64,000 bases of DNA, from contig JAWZXG010000025.1 in assembly GCA_037178625.1 (NCBI GenBank), forward strand, positions 186,001 to 250,000, read 5' to 3'. The stretch comes from Skeletonema tropicum (lineage: Eukaryota; Bacillariophyta; Thalassiosirophyceae; Thalassiosirales; Thalassiosiraceae). Under the pieces are notes generated by a model. The model was not told the DNA's origin and did not search any database. It saw nothing but the letters and a program-made list of their open reading frames with translations. This document shows positions 1 to 10,543 of this stretch, piece by piece. Within the stretch, counting starts at the first letter, position 1. Each line of letters begins with the position of its first letter. Both the position numbers and the translations under genes were made by a program.

Positions 1-417
1 ACATTGGCTCAATTACATTATCTGCCGAGTCGTCTATTGATGCAAGTCTAAATAGACGCCGACGTTGGTTGCCGACGTGTTTGCATTTGAATAACTGCCG
101 ATCTTTGGCCACGTACTGATCAATACGTCAGTTCTTAACTCCACGTCGACGTCTTGTGTTGAGCTGAATCTTTTTGTCGACGTGTTGTCGATGTGTTGAA
201 CCACAAGATCTTGTGTTGCCGACGTAGCTTACGAAGGAACTCGTTTACTTCATGACGTGGTTGGTTATTGATTGCATTGTTCTCTGCTGATTATTGCGCT
301 GGTGCGTTGGCGACGGTTATGTAGGCAGTTTGTACGTTGTCGAGCCGTTCAACAGCTCTCATAAATTATGCATTGCATCATTTACATCATCACATTTCTA
401 CATTGTCCGAATAAATA
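1..417 (+). promoter_or_regulatory. Upstream region of the MBD gene in copy A
   Basis: Same sequence as 14937-15353 of copy B, with two or so substitutions. It is rich in CGACGT/ACGT cores, for example near 59-64, 74-79, 148-153 and 179-184, and in the repeated word GTCGACGTGTTG. No TATA box stands out; the MBD start codon is at 418. ACGT cores are typical bZIP-factor sites, but binding is only inferred. Confidence 0.45.
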
Positions 418-2092
418 ATGAAGTTTGGCAACACAAATCCAGTTATATCCACCGTTGGTAGTAATGGTAAGGGCTTCCGTGCCGTGCGGAATCGGAGCAA
501 TGTCGATGCACGTCTTACTTCGTCAGGGGTCAAGACTGCCGCTAAACCGTCGGCTCCTGTCATTGCATTGAGCGTAACAGACATCAATTGGCGTTTGGTG
601 CGTACCGACGATCGTATCTTCTCGCTGCTAGCGTCTGTTGCATTAGGCGATGGGTTTGACGTTGCCAAGTTGGAGAAGGAACAACTGCTCTTTTCTGCTC
701 TTTCCGTCTTTGAAGTCGGGTCAATCAAGTACATCCTGAATGAACTGTCTGAACATTACCCGAATGTCCCAGTTGGTAAGACTGATTCTACTGACAAAGA
801 TGATCTGGTGTCTGCAGCGGTCAACTTCTTAATGTTTGCCGCTATTGCTCAGAAAGGAGGTACAAGCCAAGCGCCGTACACTTCAAATTGTGAGCATTTT
901 TGGTAAGAGAGAAGGTTAACCTTCGTGTGGTTCAATGATTTTGGTATTTTTGTTCATTGTACCGTTTTACAAATTCTGTCTTTCCTTTTTACTTACAAGT
1001 TTTTTTTTCAACCTTCAACTTCACACCAGTGATGAGAACGGGAAACTTGTACTTGAAGACAAAACTCATTCGGGCTCCCGTGATCAACCTGTTCAAGATG
1101 ATGATGAACCGGATTTGTCCGAGAAAGGTGCTGTCACGAAAAAGTCTAAACCGGTACCTGTCCGAGAGAAGGCCTCTCCTGATTCAACTATCATGTGAGT
1201 TTATTTTGTGTGCATGTGCACTGCCGCACTAAGTATCGCTTGCTTATTGAATCATTTTAGTATAATCGATCACTGAACAATTTTACCTAATAAATAAATG
1301 CAACTGCCTTCTACATAGCGAGAATGAGTGGGTTGATTACACCCATTCAGATCTCTCGGATGGATGGAAAAGGAAGAGTATCAAGCGTAAGGGCGGCAAA
1401 TCCCGCGGAACTATTTACCACCATTACCTCTCCCCTGACAACAAAGTTTTCAAGAGTTTGACGCGAGCGAAGGCACATTCCTCTCCATCGAACGTCACTG
1501 AGACTGCTCCTCCCTCGTCTAAGTCGAATGGCAATCCTAATGACTTCGTTGATACTGTTGATTTGATTGCAAGAGGTGATATTGCTGATAGTGTACAACG
1601 ACTCAGGAAACTCGTTGTAAATGAGTATCAAGAAACTTTTTCTGTTACGGACGATGTTGACAATTTGGCAATGTCGAAATTAGCAAAGAAGATGCGATTG
1701 AAACAAATCATTACAGCTGGTGCGGATCATGTTCAGAGGCCGACCGGTGACAAGTTGGTACCGAGGAACACTTTTAGTATCCTCCACGCACTCGCTTGTG
1801 TAGTTGATAACGTGGCTCTCAACACAGAGGAGAAACTGCTGCCGTTCGTCGCTGATGTCATGTATATGGCTGCGAATGAACCCTTCTATCCTCGTATCAA
1901 AAGAGTGATGGACGAATTCATTTATGAATGCGAATACTCATACAACAAAGTACATCGCTCGATTGACTGGTATTTCACATTGCTCGATGTATTGAGCACA
2001 ATCATGTGTCTTGAAATTTGTGTGCTGCTGCCACCTGATGGATGCCATGGAGAAAGCGGTGAAACGAGGATTGTTTCCTTCGCTCCAGGCGG
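418..2092 (+). pseudogene. MBD-domain protein gene, 3' part deleted (copy A)
   Basis: Exons 418-902, 1030-1194 and 1319-2092, introns 903-1029 and 1195-1318, all GT...AG; splicing keeps the frame. Exon 3 starts just before the MBD-like domain, whose key residues are the GWKRK start, the R-x-GGKS-x-G turn and the HYLSP-x-x-K-x-F-K-S end. At 2092/2093 the sequence leaves the copy B version and enters helicase-gene sequence in another frame, so the MBD frame soon stops (2127-2129, or shortly after splicing of the next intron). The copy B gene at 15354-18343 is the intact reference. The residual product would keep the MBD and the first of two internal repeats. Confidence 0.8.
1261..1286. repeat. 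Near-palindrome in MBD intron 2
   Basis: TATAATCGATCACTGAACAA followed by TTTTAC: a degenerate copy of the family palindrome. It lies wholly within intron 2 of the MBD gene and is present in every HelA copy with that intron. Confidence 0.6.
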
Positions 2093-5000
2093 AGGAAACC
2101 TGCACTGTGCAAAGGTAAGTGTGCTCTGAAGATGAAAGTTGTCTCTCACACTGAATTCAGTGCAGTTGTGTATTCCGCCATCTTCTTTGGTAAAACTGTG
2201 CGGTGCACAATTTTGCAAATTGAAACAAAATCTTACGCTGGGTAACCTCACTGTATTCCGCCATCGACTTTGGTAAAACTGTGCAGTGCACAATTTTGCA
2301 AATTGAAACAATCGAACACTGTTAACCCCACTGCTAACACAACCTACCGCCACTATTAATTCTCACCTCCCAGCAAAAGCTCCGAGGATATAAGTGGTGT
2401 CCAAACATTGGTGAAAATGTCACTGAACTGGATGACAAGCAAAAGGCTCATCAGCATACAAGAGGCGGTGCACGAGATTGATAGGCTGAGTTTAACACTC
2501 TGTTCAGATGTGATCACTTACGTGTCGGTTCAGAATTGTCTGAAGCTACGAAAATCATCCGACCCTAAGCCAAACGACTTGGTCTATAGCTATGCAAGCA
2601 GGGAGGAAAAGTACAGCAAACTGACCTTGGATCAGTACTTTTACAAGGAGTGGTGTAGGAAAAAGTTCATGATAGACCCTGACAGCAATAGACGCATGAA
2701 CAGGATACTCATCGCCAAAGGACTCAATTGCAGACCACGTTACCCGGTGGACTACGATTATGCAAGAGGAATGTTGTTACTTCACAAGCCATGGAGCTTC
2801 GACAAACCACTTAATTTACGCGACAGACAGAGAACAATCAATACATTCAAGTTGATGCTGCAGAAAAGACAGGTCCCTACAAGTGTTTGGACCGAATACC
2901 AGAGAGCTGTTAGATACGCGCAAGAAAAAAGGATCGAATGTGTGGCAAGAAAAGGGACAATTCAAGCAGATGTCAACATTGACGAGCTCGACGATGACGA
3001 GGTAGATCAACACCTGAATCATTTGCACTCGACCCAACTCTCTGATAGGAAAGTGGATGAGTTACTTTTGGGGGGCAAGAAAATCGACGTAGGATTGAAT
3101 CACGATTGGTCGAAGAGCTCGTTTGATGGAGAAAGAGACGTAACAATACCAGGGGAGGAGTACACAGTCAAACTCAGAGAGCAACGTGCCAGAGCCATGA
3201 TGGACGATCATTCAGGCGCAACAATACCCACGAAATCTGACGGATCAAGTTACAACATCGAGGAACTGTCCGAGGAACAGGCGATGATCGTACTCGCCAC
3301 TGTCGATACTGTGGTGAAATTCCTTGATAATGACGAGGATTACAAGCCGCTACGAGCAACAATTACAGGAATGGGTGGGTGCGGGAAATCGCTGGTAATT
3401 AACACCATCATTTCCATCATCAGGAAGCTGACCGATTCGAACAAGACAGTCCAGGTTGCTGCTCCTTCAGGCAGCGCAGCGTACAACGTCAAAGGGTGCA
3501 CGCTGCACTCACTTCTGGGAATTAACGTACAGGTACCTTACAAATCATTGGACGCAAAAAGAAGAGAAGAAATGTGCAATAAACTGAAAGAGCTGCTCGT
3601 ACTGATGGTCGATGAAAGAAGCATGTTGGGCTCACACGTAACATTCGGTGCAGAGGAGCATGTGAGAGATTGCGCATTTAATGGGCACAATAAACGGGAG
3701 AGGTGGGGCGGTGTCCCGGTTGTGTTGTTCTTCGGTGACGACTACCAGCTGCCACCGTCCAACAAGGGGGGAGCAATAAACGGCTACCACGAATACCACA
3801 ACAACGATAGGCCAAAAACAATGACAGGAAAGAGTAAAAACAATCAAATATGCGATTACGAGGGTAGCAAAATCTTGACTGAGATGATGACGGATGTGGT
3901 CTTCATGTTGACGAAGAATTTTAGAGCAAAAGACAAGGAGGATAGCGATCTCATGAACAGGATGAGAGTGGGGAACCAGACTGATGAGGATGCAAAGCGC
4001 CTGATCAAACTACACATAGACGAACTCGGAAAATATCATCCAAAACTGAGGGAAGAGGTAGAAAATGACCCAAAGACGTTGTGGGTATACGCGAAACGGG
4101 ACGATATGTCCCAGAAAAATGTAGACATGCTGATCAAAACACACGAACGACTGAAAGTACCAATAGCTAGGCTCAGGTGTCAATTCAGCAGCAGGATGGC
4201 GGGCAATAACACAGCATACCAGTCGCACTTTTACGGCAGGAGGCTATTCTACACCTTTGATGTGTGCGTAGGTGCACATGTTTGCTTGGAGTCAGCCAAC
4301 ATCGATCCCAACTCAGGATTGTACGTCTCAGCTATTGGGGTAGTTGTCGAGATCGTTTACGATAAGGATCGCTCCGTTGGACCAAACGGTAAAGGTGAGG
4401 TTAGCCTACCGAAGTACATTGTTGTGGATTTCCCTACATACAAACCACCACCAGGCGAGGACCCATGGGACAAGAACAACCCAACGGTGAGTAAAAGTTG
4501 ACACACGAAAGACACAAGACAATTGCCACTCTCTGCGAAAACACTACTAACTCATTTCATACTGATACAAATGCATCCTACCCCAACTTATTGCGCACAG
4601 CACGTGCCAATCCCACCCTACGAGCAGATTTGCAACAGAGGATGCTGCACCGCATTATTCATGCCATTGCAAATTGCCTACGCCATCACCATCCACCGCT
4701 GTCAAGGACTCGAAGCTGGATTCGACAAAGGAGACCGCTGGAACCGCATGATAATAGATCCAGCAGATGAGTTGTGGGAGATTAGCAAGTTTCTTGGAAC
4801 AATGTACGTGGCTACCAGCAGAGGCAAAACACTTGGCTCCAAAGATCAAGCATACCCGTCGGACAGTGCCATATACTGGACCGGAAGCAACATTTCAACG
4901 AACCGATTAAAAAATTGCAAGAGAAAGCAAAATGGCCAGTTCTGCGAATCGTACAAGAAGCGAGCAAATTGGGTGAAATACTTGGAGGGGAAGGCAGAAG

Positions 5001-5212
5001 AGTCGAAGACAAGGTATAGCAAGAGAAAGTTGGAAGAAATCACAGAAACATCGTACGCAGCAGCAATCAAGGGCAATTTCATCAAAGACAGGACAGACCT
5101 GACAACCAGGATTACCAACATCATAACCAACCCGAACAAGAAGTGGAAAGAAGCGAAGAAGGATCATGAAATCCCAAGTGATTACTTCGCAGGATCTTCA
5201 TCTGGTGATTAG
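2093..5212 (+). CDS. PIF1-type helicase, N-terminal region missing
   Basis: Exons from about 2092-2114, then 2374-4486 and 4601-5212; introns 2115-2373 and 4487-4600 have GTAAGT/CAG and GTGAGT/CAG borders and preserve one frame. Visible motifs: an ISIQEAVHE segment near 2450 typical of the region before the helicase in Helitron proteins, Walker A GMGGCGKS near 3369-3392, a VDERSML Walker B-like motif near 3607, and the C-terminal AITIHRCQGLEAG and YVATSRGK motifs of PIF1 helicases. It would unwind DNA during rolling-circle transposition. An HUH Rep nuclease domain, expected upstream in Helitron proteins, is absent because the 5' end is fused by deletion to the MBD gene in a different frame. 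So it is partial and probably not expressed as such. Confidence 0.85.
2191..2299. repeat. Two near-palindromes in a duplicated 59-bp unit, helicase intron
   Basis: Two copies of TAAAACTGTGC-x-GTGCACAATTTTGCA (2191-2216 and 2274-2299) within a longer direct repeat (about 2169-2226 and 2252-2310, starting TGTATTCCGCCATC). Both lie inside the 259-bp intron 2115-2373. Confidence 0.75.
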
Positions 5213-5238
5213 TAAAATTGATCACTGCACAGTTTTAC
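5213..5238. repeat. Near-palindrome just after helicase stop
   Basis: TAAAATTGATCACTGCACAG then TTTTAC begins one base after the TAG stop. It would form a hairpin in the mRNA 3' end; a half-copy follows near 5337-5352. Possible role in 3' end formation is inference. Confidence 0.6.
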
Positions 5239-5253
5239 AAAACAGACACTTTC

Positions 5254-5732
5254 TCAACACAAAGAATACAACAACTCAATTAAGCGTCTGCATCTGGTGA
5301 TCAGTAAAACATCTGCAAGCGCACGATTCGATATATCAAGCACAGTTTTACAAAAAGACATTTTCTCGTGACGAAGAAAGACAAAAACTAAATCGACTAA
5401 CGCCCGTGTAAAACCTGTATTTCTTTCTCGTACAGACCGATTTAGATGCTCAAAAAGCGCATCTAGTACAGTCAATTTCTCGCTTTCAACAGGTACTTCT
5501 TGCTTTCTACATAGGAACACATACAGATCCTACGCCGGTAGTCTCTACCGAGGACTCTACGTGTCCCTAAAGTAAACCTTCTCACTAAAAAACACATGTA
5601 CTGATTCCTACCTATAACTCTGTAGAATAATGGGGGTGAAAAATAATGAATTTTCCCACCTGTAATAGAAGGGCACCTGCGGCCCCCTATTACGCTGCTC
5701 TGCACTCCATGAACGGGGGCCCCGAGGGCCGA
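5254..5732 (+). other. HelA right subterminal region and 3' terminus
   Basis: Conserved in all copies and partly in family G: a block around 5490-5565 containing CGGTAG-x3-CTACCG, then the hairpin at 5662-5693 (stem GTAATAG/CTATTAC), then the 13-bp repeat GGCCCCGAGGGCC, which itself folds (GGCCC-CGA-GGGCC), and the end GA. Overlapping short open frames on both strands exist (88 and up to 92 codons) but neither has convincing starts, and the + frame is broken by TGA here. I treat it as structural DNA. Confidence 0.65.
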
Positions 5733-6683
5733 CAAAGGTTTGCGGCCTGCATCTTCAAAGTCTCCATCAGGTCCTGAAAAGGGGACGCACACCTCCTCAA
5801 TACTATCATCTATGAAGCCAAAGACATTGTAAGGCAGTTGAGGTACTCCCGGAATAGTATATGGGTTGCCATTAGGATCAGTCCTCTGTCGGTCTTTCTG
5901 CATGTAGCGCTCAATGGCATCATGGAATCGTTGAAAATGAGGCACCCAACGCAAGAGTCCTACATGCCCTAAAATATCTGCGAATGTATTGTCCAAATAT
6001 ATAATCATCCAGCGATAGCCATGCGACCATCGAGCATAGTCACCGCCAAAGTAGTTGTCGATTATCTTTTCGTTTGACATACCAGTGGCACACTTAGTCA
6101 TGGTGAAGAGAAACAGCTCCTCCGGGTGAAATACATAGCAGTTCTCATTGTTGGTGCGGAGATTGATGTGTCCTGTACCTACTCGGATTTCACCATTGAA
6201 CTGGCTGAGGCGGAACCCTTGAAACAAATCATGAAGTTGCCCTTTGTCGAAGTGGGTCATCTTCAATGCCTCACGATCATTTTCTATTGTGGCAATTCGC
6301 AAATGTGTTCGCGGTCGATGTTGACGTGGTACGTCCAATTCATGTTGAGGAATATCAAATAAATGGTGATCCATCCAAAAGATACGAGGTATCTGTCCGG
6401 CATAAACCTGCATAGCACGTACAATAGCATTCAGATAATGCCCTATAGCCCGCCTTAGTTGCGGTTGATTGCCTACTGCATATTGAAGTGTTTGGCCCAG
6501 AATCTGAACCCGCAGCAATGTCATTGAAAACACCTGCAGACGATTCCACACCAAATGAAGTGTCCGTCGAAAGGAGACCATCCCAGAGTGTAGATGCATC
6601 CATCTGTCATTTTTATCAGCTTCCCGAAGTGGTCTGTGCCTTGCTGCACCTGTGGAACGACGAACAAAACGTTGTCGGGCCAT
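5733..6683 (-). pseudogene. Harbinger-type (DDE_Tnp_4-like) transposase, C-terminus lost
   Basis: Start chosen at ATG 6681-6683 (begins MARQRF); upstream in-frame codons lack an ATG. About 317 residues remain. A helix-turn-helix-like region (FTMTKCATGMSNEKIIDNYF) is followed by the first catalytic Asp region GFIDDS and the PFSGPDGDF motif typical of this family in algae. The protein would cut and paste its own transposon, but the second Asp and the Glu of the DDE triad lie beyond the break made by copy A at 5732, so it is dead. An open frame continues into HelA terminal DNA but is not transposase. Confidence 0.8.
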
Positions 6684-6904
6684 GGTACCTCTTGTGTCAT
6701 GTGATGTGAAAATGTTGTGAGATGTGAGTGATGACAAACACCACAGCTTTCATCGCCTTTTTGTCGCCTTTCCATCGCCTCCTCATCGCCCCAGCGACCG
6801 GCCCGGATAAAACCACCAGAACGCAAAAAAGCAGAACCAATGATCCGGCACCCATGACGTCACCAAACGACAGATCAGCGTGCAGCGTTCCGAACCAAAT
6901 AAAA
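5733..6904 (-). mobile_element. PIF/Harbinger-type DNA transposon fragment
   Basis: A truncated transposon whose transposase gene runs leftward and is cut by the right end of HelA copy A. Its upstream region (6684-6904) contains TGACGTCA at 6855-6862. On the right it abuts the RNase H region of the Ty3-type element at about 6904/6905; I see no clear terminal inverted repeat or target duplication, so the exact boundary is approximate. Confidence 0.6.
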
Positions 6905-8279
6905 CCACTCTACTCTGTCAGAGGTGCTGCCTAAGCTATCTCGAACGAGATTCTGATGATCTGTATAAATCACCAGCTTCTGTCCAAGCAGCATACCTTT
7001 GAATTCTTTCAAGAGTTCGACGATAGAAAGCAATTCAAGTTCCGTCACAGTGTACTTCATTTGCGCGGCAGTTAACTTCCGGCTGAAAAAGGCAATGGGA
7101 CGGTTATTTTGCGTATTCACTCCCCCAAGCTGGCGAGTTGAAGCATCAGTAAAGATAGTGAACTCTTCACCGAAGTTCGGGTAGGCCAGGATAACATCTC
7201 GGGCGATTACCTTCTTGATCTCATCAAAAGCATCCTGATGAACCTGCTCCCACCGCCAAGGCGGCTTCTTTTTGGTCGAGCGTTTAGTGGTTCCACATTC
7301 TCCAACTAGATCAGTGAGTGGAGCGAGGAGCTGTGTTCTTGACACCCACAAGTCACGGTAATACTGAATAATACCGAGGCAACGTCGAAGATCTTTCACG
7401 TTACGAGGTGGTTTGAGAGCAAGGATAGCGGCGACTTTGGAATGTTGTGGTGCAATTCCTTGTTTGGTGAGATGATACCCAAGGTAATCAATCTCTACGG
7501 CTGCGAATTTACTTTTGGCTGCGTTGACTTGCAGACCAGTGTCGCTTAATTTTTGTAATACCACGTCGAGTTTCTCCAGGTGGTCCTCAAAGGTTCCTTT
7601 GGATAGGCAGAGCAAATCATCAATGTAAGCCTGCACGTAGTCCAACTCAGCAAAGAGTGAACTCATTTTACTTTGGAAGATGTCCGGGCTACAAGCAACT
7701 CCCATTGGAAGTCTTTTGTACCTGTAAATTCCCCAAGGAAATACAATGACGCAAATCTTCATCGTCTCGAGATCAAGCTTCAAATGGTAATATCCCATAT
7801 TGAGATCAATCGCTGAGGCAAAAGTAAAGCCTTCCATCTGTTGCAACATACCCGATACCTTAGGAAGCGGGAAGGGGCGTCGCACTAGCGCTTTGTTAAG
7901 CTGGCGGAAGTCGGAGAGGAAGCGGACTGTGCCGTCTGACTTAGGAATAATAAAAGATGGACTGAGCCAGTCTGCTTGTTGTACCTGCTCCAGAACTCCT
8001 ATATCAATTAAGCGTTGAAGTTCTTTCATAATTGTTGCTTTGTGTATCTGTGGGACATCAAACGGTCTACCACGGAACGGTTTCACATCTGGCTTAAGCT
8101 CAAAATGGACTTCCTCACCCTTCCATTCACCGAGAGATCCGCTAAACATCTTCTCATGTTTCTTGAGTAAGTTGAGTAGTTGAAGTCTCTGCATTCTGGA
8201 GAGATGAGAGCAATTTTCATCGACGATCTTTTCTAGATCGGCGGCTTCATACTTGGCATCCAAAATCTTGACGGCTCTA
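6905..8279 (-). CDS. pol: Ty3-type reverse transcriptase and RNase H, 3'-truncated
   Basis: Continuation of the protease frame interrupted by copy B. Ordered motifs: primer-grip side SPSFIIPKSDGTVRFLSDFR, SAIDLNMGYYHLKL, catalytic YIDDLL, the LGYHLTKQGI connection, then RNase H with IFTDAS, TELELLSIVE and IYTDHQNL. The RNase H ends at DRVEW (about 6905), followed by unrelated sequence, so the C-terminus and integrase are lost. RNase H acidic residues (Asp of TDAS, Glu of TELE, Asp of YTDH) are present. It would copy the element RNA into DNA in a cytoplasmic particle. Confidence 0.92.
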
Positions 8280-8811
8280 TAAACAGGGGCGCGCAGAATG
8301 GTGCGATAGTAGTGGCGTGCAGCGGTGTATGTGGCGGGTTCAGCGCGGGCCCTCGGGGCCTGTAAAGTATTGTGTCGTCATCTTGCTCTGTTGGCCATTT
8401 GCCGTGTGGCTTGTCAGTAGTCTTTATACAACGGAATTCGGCTATAAAGTTGCTCTGCAATGACGTTGGCCTTAATTGGTATAATTGTGCTGTGCACAAT
8501 TTTACCAATTAGTCTCTTTACAATAGAATACGGCTATAAAGTTGCTCTGCAATGACGTTGTCTTTAATTGTGTTAGAATTGTGAAAATCATCTATCTGTC
8601 CATCGGCACTAGTATTTGTGTAGGGATTTGAGAGAAGATTGCAGTGCGCCTGATCAAATTATATATAATTGTGCTGTGCACACTTATACCAATTAGTACA
8701 TTGTCCGGCAGTCATTCGTCGTCTCAACTGTTTGTTTTCGGATCAGCTGTTTAGTTGCGCTTAGTGTTCACTGTTGTGCATCTCTTTCACTTTCAACTCA
8801 TCCACTCGATT
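8280..8811. other. HelA left terminus and subterminal repeats
   Basis: Terminal T-AAACAGG can pair with CCTGT just after the 13-bp repeat (8359-8363), placing the left repeat in a hairpin about 67 bp from the end. Two ~47-bp direct repeats (about 8421-8468 and 8514-8560) ending GCTCTGCAATGACGTTG flank a near-perfect 37-bp palindrome at 8474-8510 (arms AATTGGTATAATTGTGC). A weaker copy lies at 8665-8694. The stretch is also the 3' flank of the leftward 133-aa gene. No coding sequence. Confidence 0.7.
8474..8510. repeat. 37-bp near-perfect palindrome, left subterminal
   Basis: Arms AATTGGTATAATTGTGC and GCACAATTTTACCAATT around TGT, one mismatch in 17. Present in every HelA left end. Confidence 0.8.
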
Positions 8812-9213
8812 CTATCGTTTCAGTGCGAGTTTTTTATTCCCTCTTTTCCATGTTTGTGCCGGCATGTTATAGTTCACCTCTGTATATAGTATTGAGCCTG
8901 GTACCATAGTGTTCGTCCTGTCTGTCTCAGTTTGTCCCATCATTGCAGCATAATTGGTTCTATGTCTCCCCATATCTTTTATGTAGTCTGTTATGATGGA
9001 TTCAATTGTGTCCTTCTCTTGTTCTGTTTGTGCACCTCCCAAGATTCTATCTACTGCTAGTTTCGCTCTCTCTATGCTTCCCTCGCTCAGTTGCAGCAGT
9101 CTTGTTGCTATTCCAATTCCTCTGTCATTGTTTTGCAGCTTTAGTTGTTGCCGTAAACTTTCGACATCGTTTTTAAACGCGCTGTTTGATAGCTTAGTTG
9201 ATCGTTCCATCAT
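8812..9213 (-). CDS. Uncharacterised 133-aa helical protein of HelA
   Basis: ATG at 9211-9213, stop at 8812-8814. Polar, Glu/Gln/Lys-rich and predicted mostly helical by eye (segments around SLRQQLKLQNN and QEKDTIESIITDYIKDM); C-terminus basic. No catalytic motif seen. It is transcribed away from the 289-aa gene, with about 245 bp between starts forming a shared promoter, and its 3' flank holds two family palindromes before the left end of the element. Only copy B retains it. A structural or DNA-binding accessory role is possible but unproven. Confidence 0.55.
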   Translation of the reverse strand: MMERSTKLSNSAFKNDVESLRQQLKLQNNDRGIGIATRLLQLSEGSIERAKLAVDRILGGAQTEQEKDTIESIITDYIKDMGRHRTNYAAMMGQTETDRTNTMVPGSILYTEVNYNMPAQTWKRGNKKLALKR

Positions 9214-9457
9214 ATTCAGTGAGAGTATCGTAGTGAAATAACTTGCCCCAATTTGGTTCTCATCAGTGGTTTCTCAAGCGATTGTGTTTGTGGCTATTTT
9301 CTCGTAATTACATATTTCTTGTGTTCGTCGCCGAACTGATACACATGACCACAGATTCTTTTCTATTACACATAACTAAATACTCCATAACATAGACAGC
9401 TTTCAGCTGTCTCTCTCTAGACATCTCTCTTTGTTTTGTCGATGCTTCATCATTTCA
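9214..9457. promoter_or_regulatory. Divergent intergenic region between the 133-aa and 289-aa genes
   Basis: About 244 bp separating divergent start codons at 9213 (-) and 9458 (+). Pyrimidine-rich on the + strand near 9410-9440 (CTCTCTCT tracts). No palindrome of the intron/3' class. Inferred bidirectional promoter. Confidence 0.4.
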
Positions 9458-10327
9458 ATGGTGTATATTAGATCGAGGGACGTTCGTTCATCTCGTATCG
9501 TTGTGAATCGCCCTATACCAAGGACTAAGGTCTTGTCCTTGTTTGACAATTACAGTGCATCATTTTGTGAGTTGCATGCTTGTAGTAGTAGCTCTTGCAT
9601 ATCGGTTGATGTGTTGGACGAAACCATCGTCTCACAGTTGTTTGGTTCCGATCAACGCTCTCTTGCATCGTTTCGGCTTGTAGGCGGCGTTTTGCTTCGA
9701 TCGTCTTTGGCTGCTAAGCTGTTGAGCAAATGTGATGTTCTGTTCGACTTATCAATATGGTATTTTTGGGATTTGGTTGTGATGCAATCAGGGTGGTCGT
9801 TATTGGACGTCACAGAGCTCAACGCTTGTCTCGGCTGCGCCGATGTTCTTTATTTGGGGTTAGTTCGTTTTCTTCCATCCCAGCTGTGCAACCAACGATG
9901 TGTTTCAAGCCATTCCCCATGCACATCTTCTTTGTGCACTATTCGCTGCGAGAGACTGTTCTCTGTCGATGTAGCTTATGGATTGTGCTCCGACATCAGC
10001 TTGTTGCTTTCACGGAAAGCTCTTGTCATGAAATCCGTCGCTGGGCCAGACAATTTCTCTATTAGAGAACTGGGTCAACTCCAGTACCAATTAGATCTCC
10101 TGAATCGTATGATTGAATGCAGACGTCCCATTTCAGAGACTTTTATGTTTTGCATGGATATCAACGCCCTTTTGGTGTCCAAGCGTGGTTTGTTGGACCG
10201 CGATTTTGACGTGTTCAATTTGTCTCATATGTCAGAGCTTCTTGCTGACGAAGTCTTCAACAGCGTTCTTCTCAAGGTTTATTGTTTGAATTTCGAGCAG
10301 TTATCCGCTGATATTGTCGTGGACTAG
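9458..10327 (+). CDS. Uncharacterised 289-aa protein of HelA
   Basis: First ATG in the frame is at about 9458 (MVYIRSRDV); stop TAG at 10325-10327. Cys- and Ser-rich middle section, Leu-rich C-terminal third. No intron is needed and the frame is uninterrupted, which argues for selection. I do not recognise the family. A short stretch LLADEVFNSVLLKVY near the C-terminus recalls the substrate-side motif of Ulp1-like proteases, but no catalytic His-Asp-Cys series follows, so I do not assign it. It converges on the ParB-like gene, with a palindrome in the shared 3' region. Confidence 0.5.
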   Translation: MVYIRSRDVRSSRIVVNRPIPRTKVLSLFDNYSASFCELHACSSSSCISVDVLDETIVSQLFGSDQRSLASFRLVGGVLLRSSLAAKLLSKCDVLFDLSIWYFWDLVVMQSGWSLLDVTELNACLGCADVLYLGLVRFLPSQLCNQRCVSSHSPCTSSLCTIRCERLFSVDVAYGLCSDISLLLSRKALVMKSVAGPDNFSIRELGQLQYQLDLLNRMIECRRPISETFMFCMDINALLVSKRGLLDRDFDVFNLSHMSELLADEVFNSVLLKVYCLNFEQLSADIVVD

Positions 10328-10346
10328 TCTGATGTATCGTGTATCA

Positions 10347-10383
10347 ATTTCTATAATTGTGCATTGCACAGTTTTACTAATTG
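10347..10383. repeat. Palindrome between two convergent 3' ends
   Basis: AATTTCTATAATTGTGCATT followed by GCACAGTTTTACTAATT, 20 bp after the 289-aa gene stop and about 160 bp beyond the ParB-like gene stop on the other strand. Position suits a bidirectional terminator or 3'-end hairpin. Confidence 0.65.
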
Positions 10384-10543
10384 GGCGAAGTTCTTATGTT
10401 ATGGTTCTTAGTTTTGTTACTTTTTATGGCTGACCAATTGTCTCGTGTTTCATCAACCCTTTCCGTCGTTATAGCCTGTTGTTGGTCGTCGGTCAAGCTT
10501 TCGTTGTCTCTCCTTGTTATGCTCCCCATTCCCCTGTTGTTAG

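Larger units (their letters stand above)
1..5732 (+). mobile_element. HelA copy A: Helitron2-like element, left part outside window
   Basis: Right portion of a rolling-circle element. Base 1 corresponds to base 14937 of copy B. The right end is the 3' hairpin (5662-5693) followed by the 13-bp asymmetric inverted repeat GGCCCCGAGGGCC and the terminal GA at 5731-5732. It carries the MBD gene up to about 2092, where a deletion joins it to the 5' region of the PIF1 helicase gene; the helicase reads on to 5212. It is the only copy with the helicase ATPase core. The right flank is the interior of a Harbinger-type transposase gene, in which it terminates the reading frame. Its left end is not in the window. 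Confidence 0.88.

Noticed and set aside
5254..5520. 88-codon leftward frame repeated in every copy as a gene
   Set aside because: No ATG at its start (GTG), overlaps a + strand frame in the same DNA; the conservation looks structural.
5472..5732. Apparent continuation of the Harbinger transposase into HelA
   Set aside because: The sequence is the HelA right end and recurs in all copies; the fusion frame is accidental.
9458..10327. Ulp1-like protease assignment
   Set aside because: Only one short suggestive stretch; no catalytic His-Asp-Gln-Cys set.
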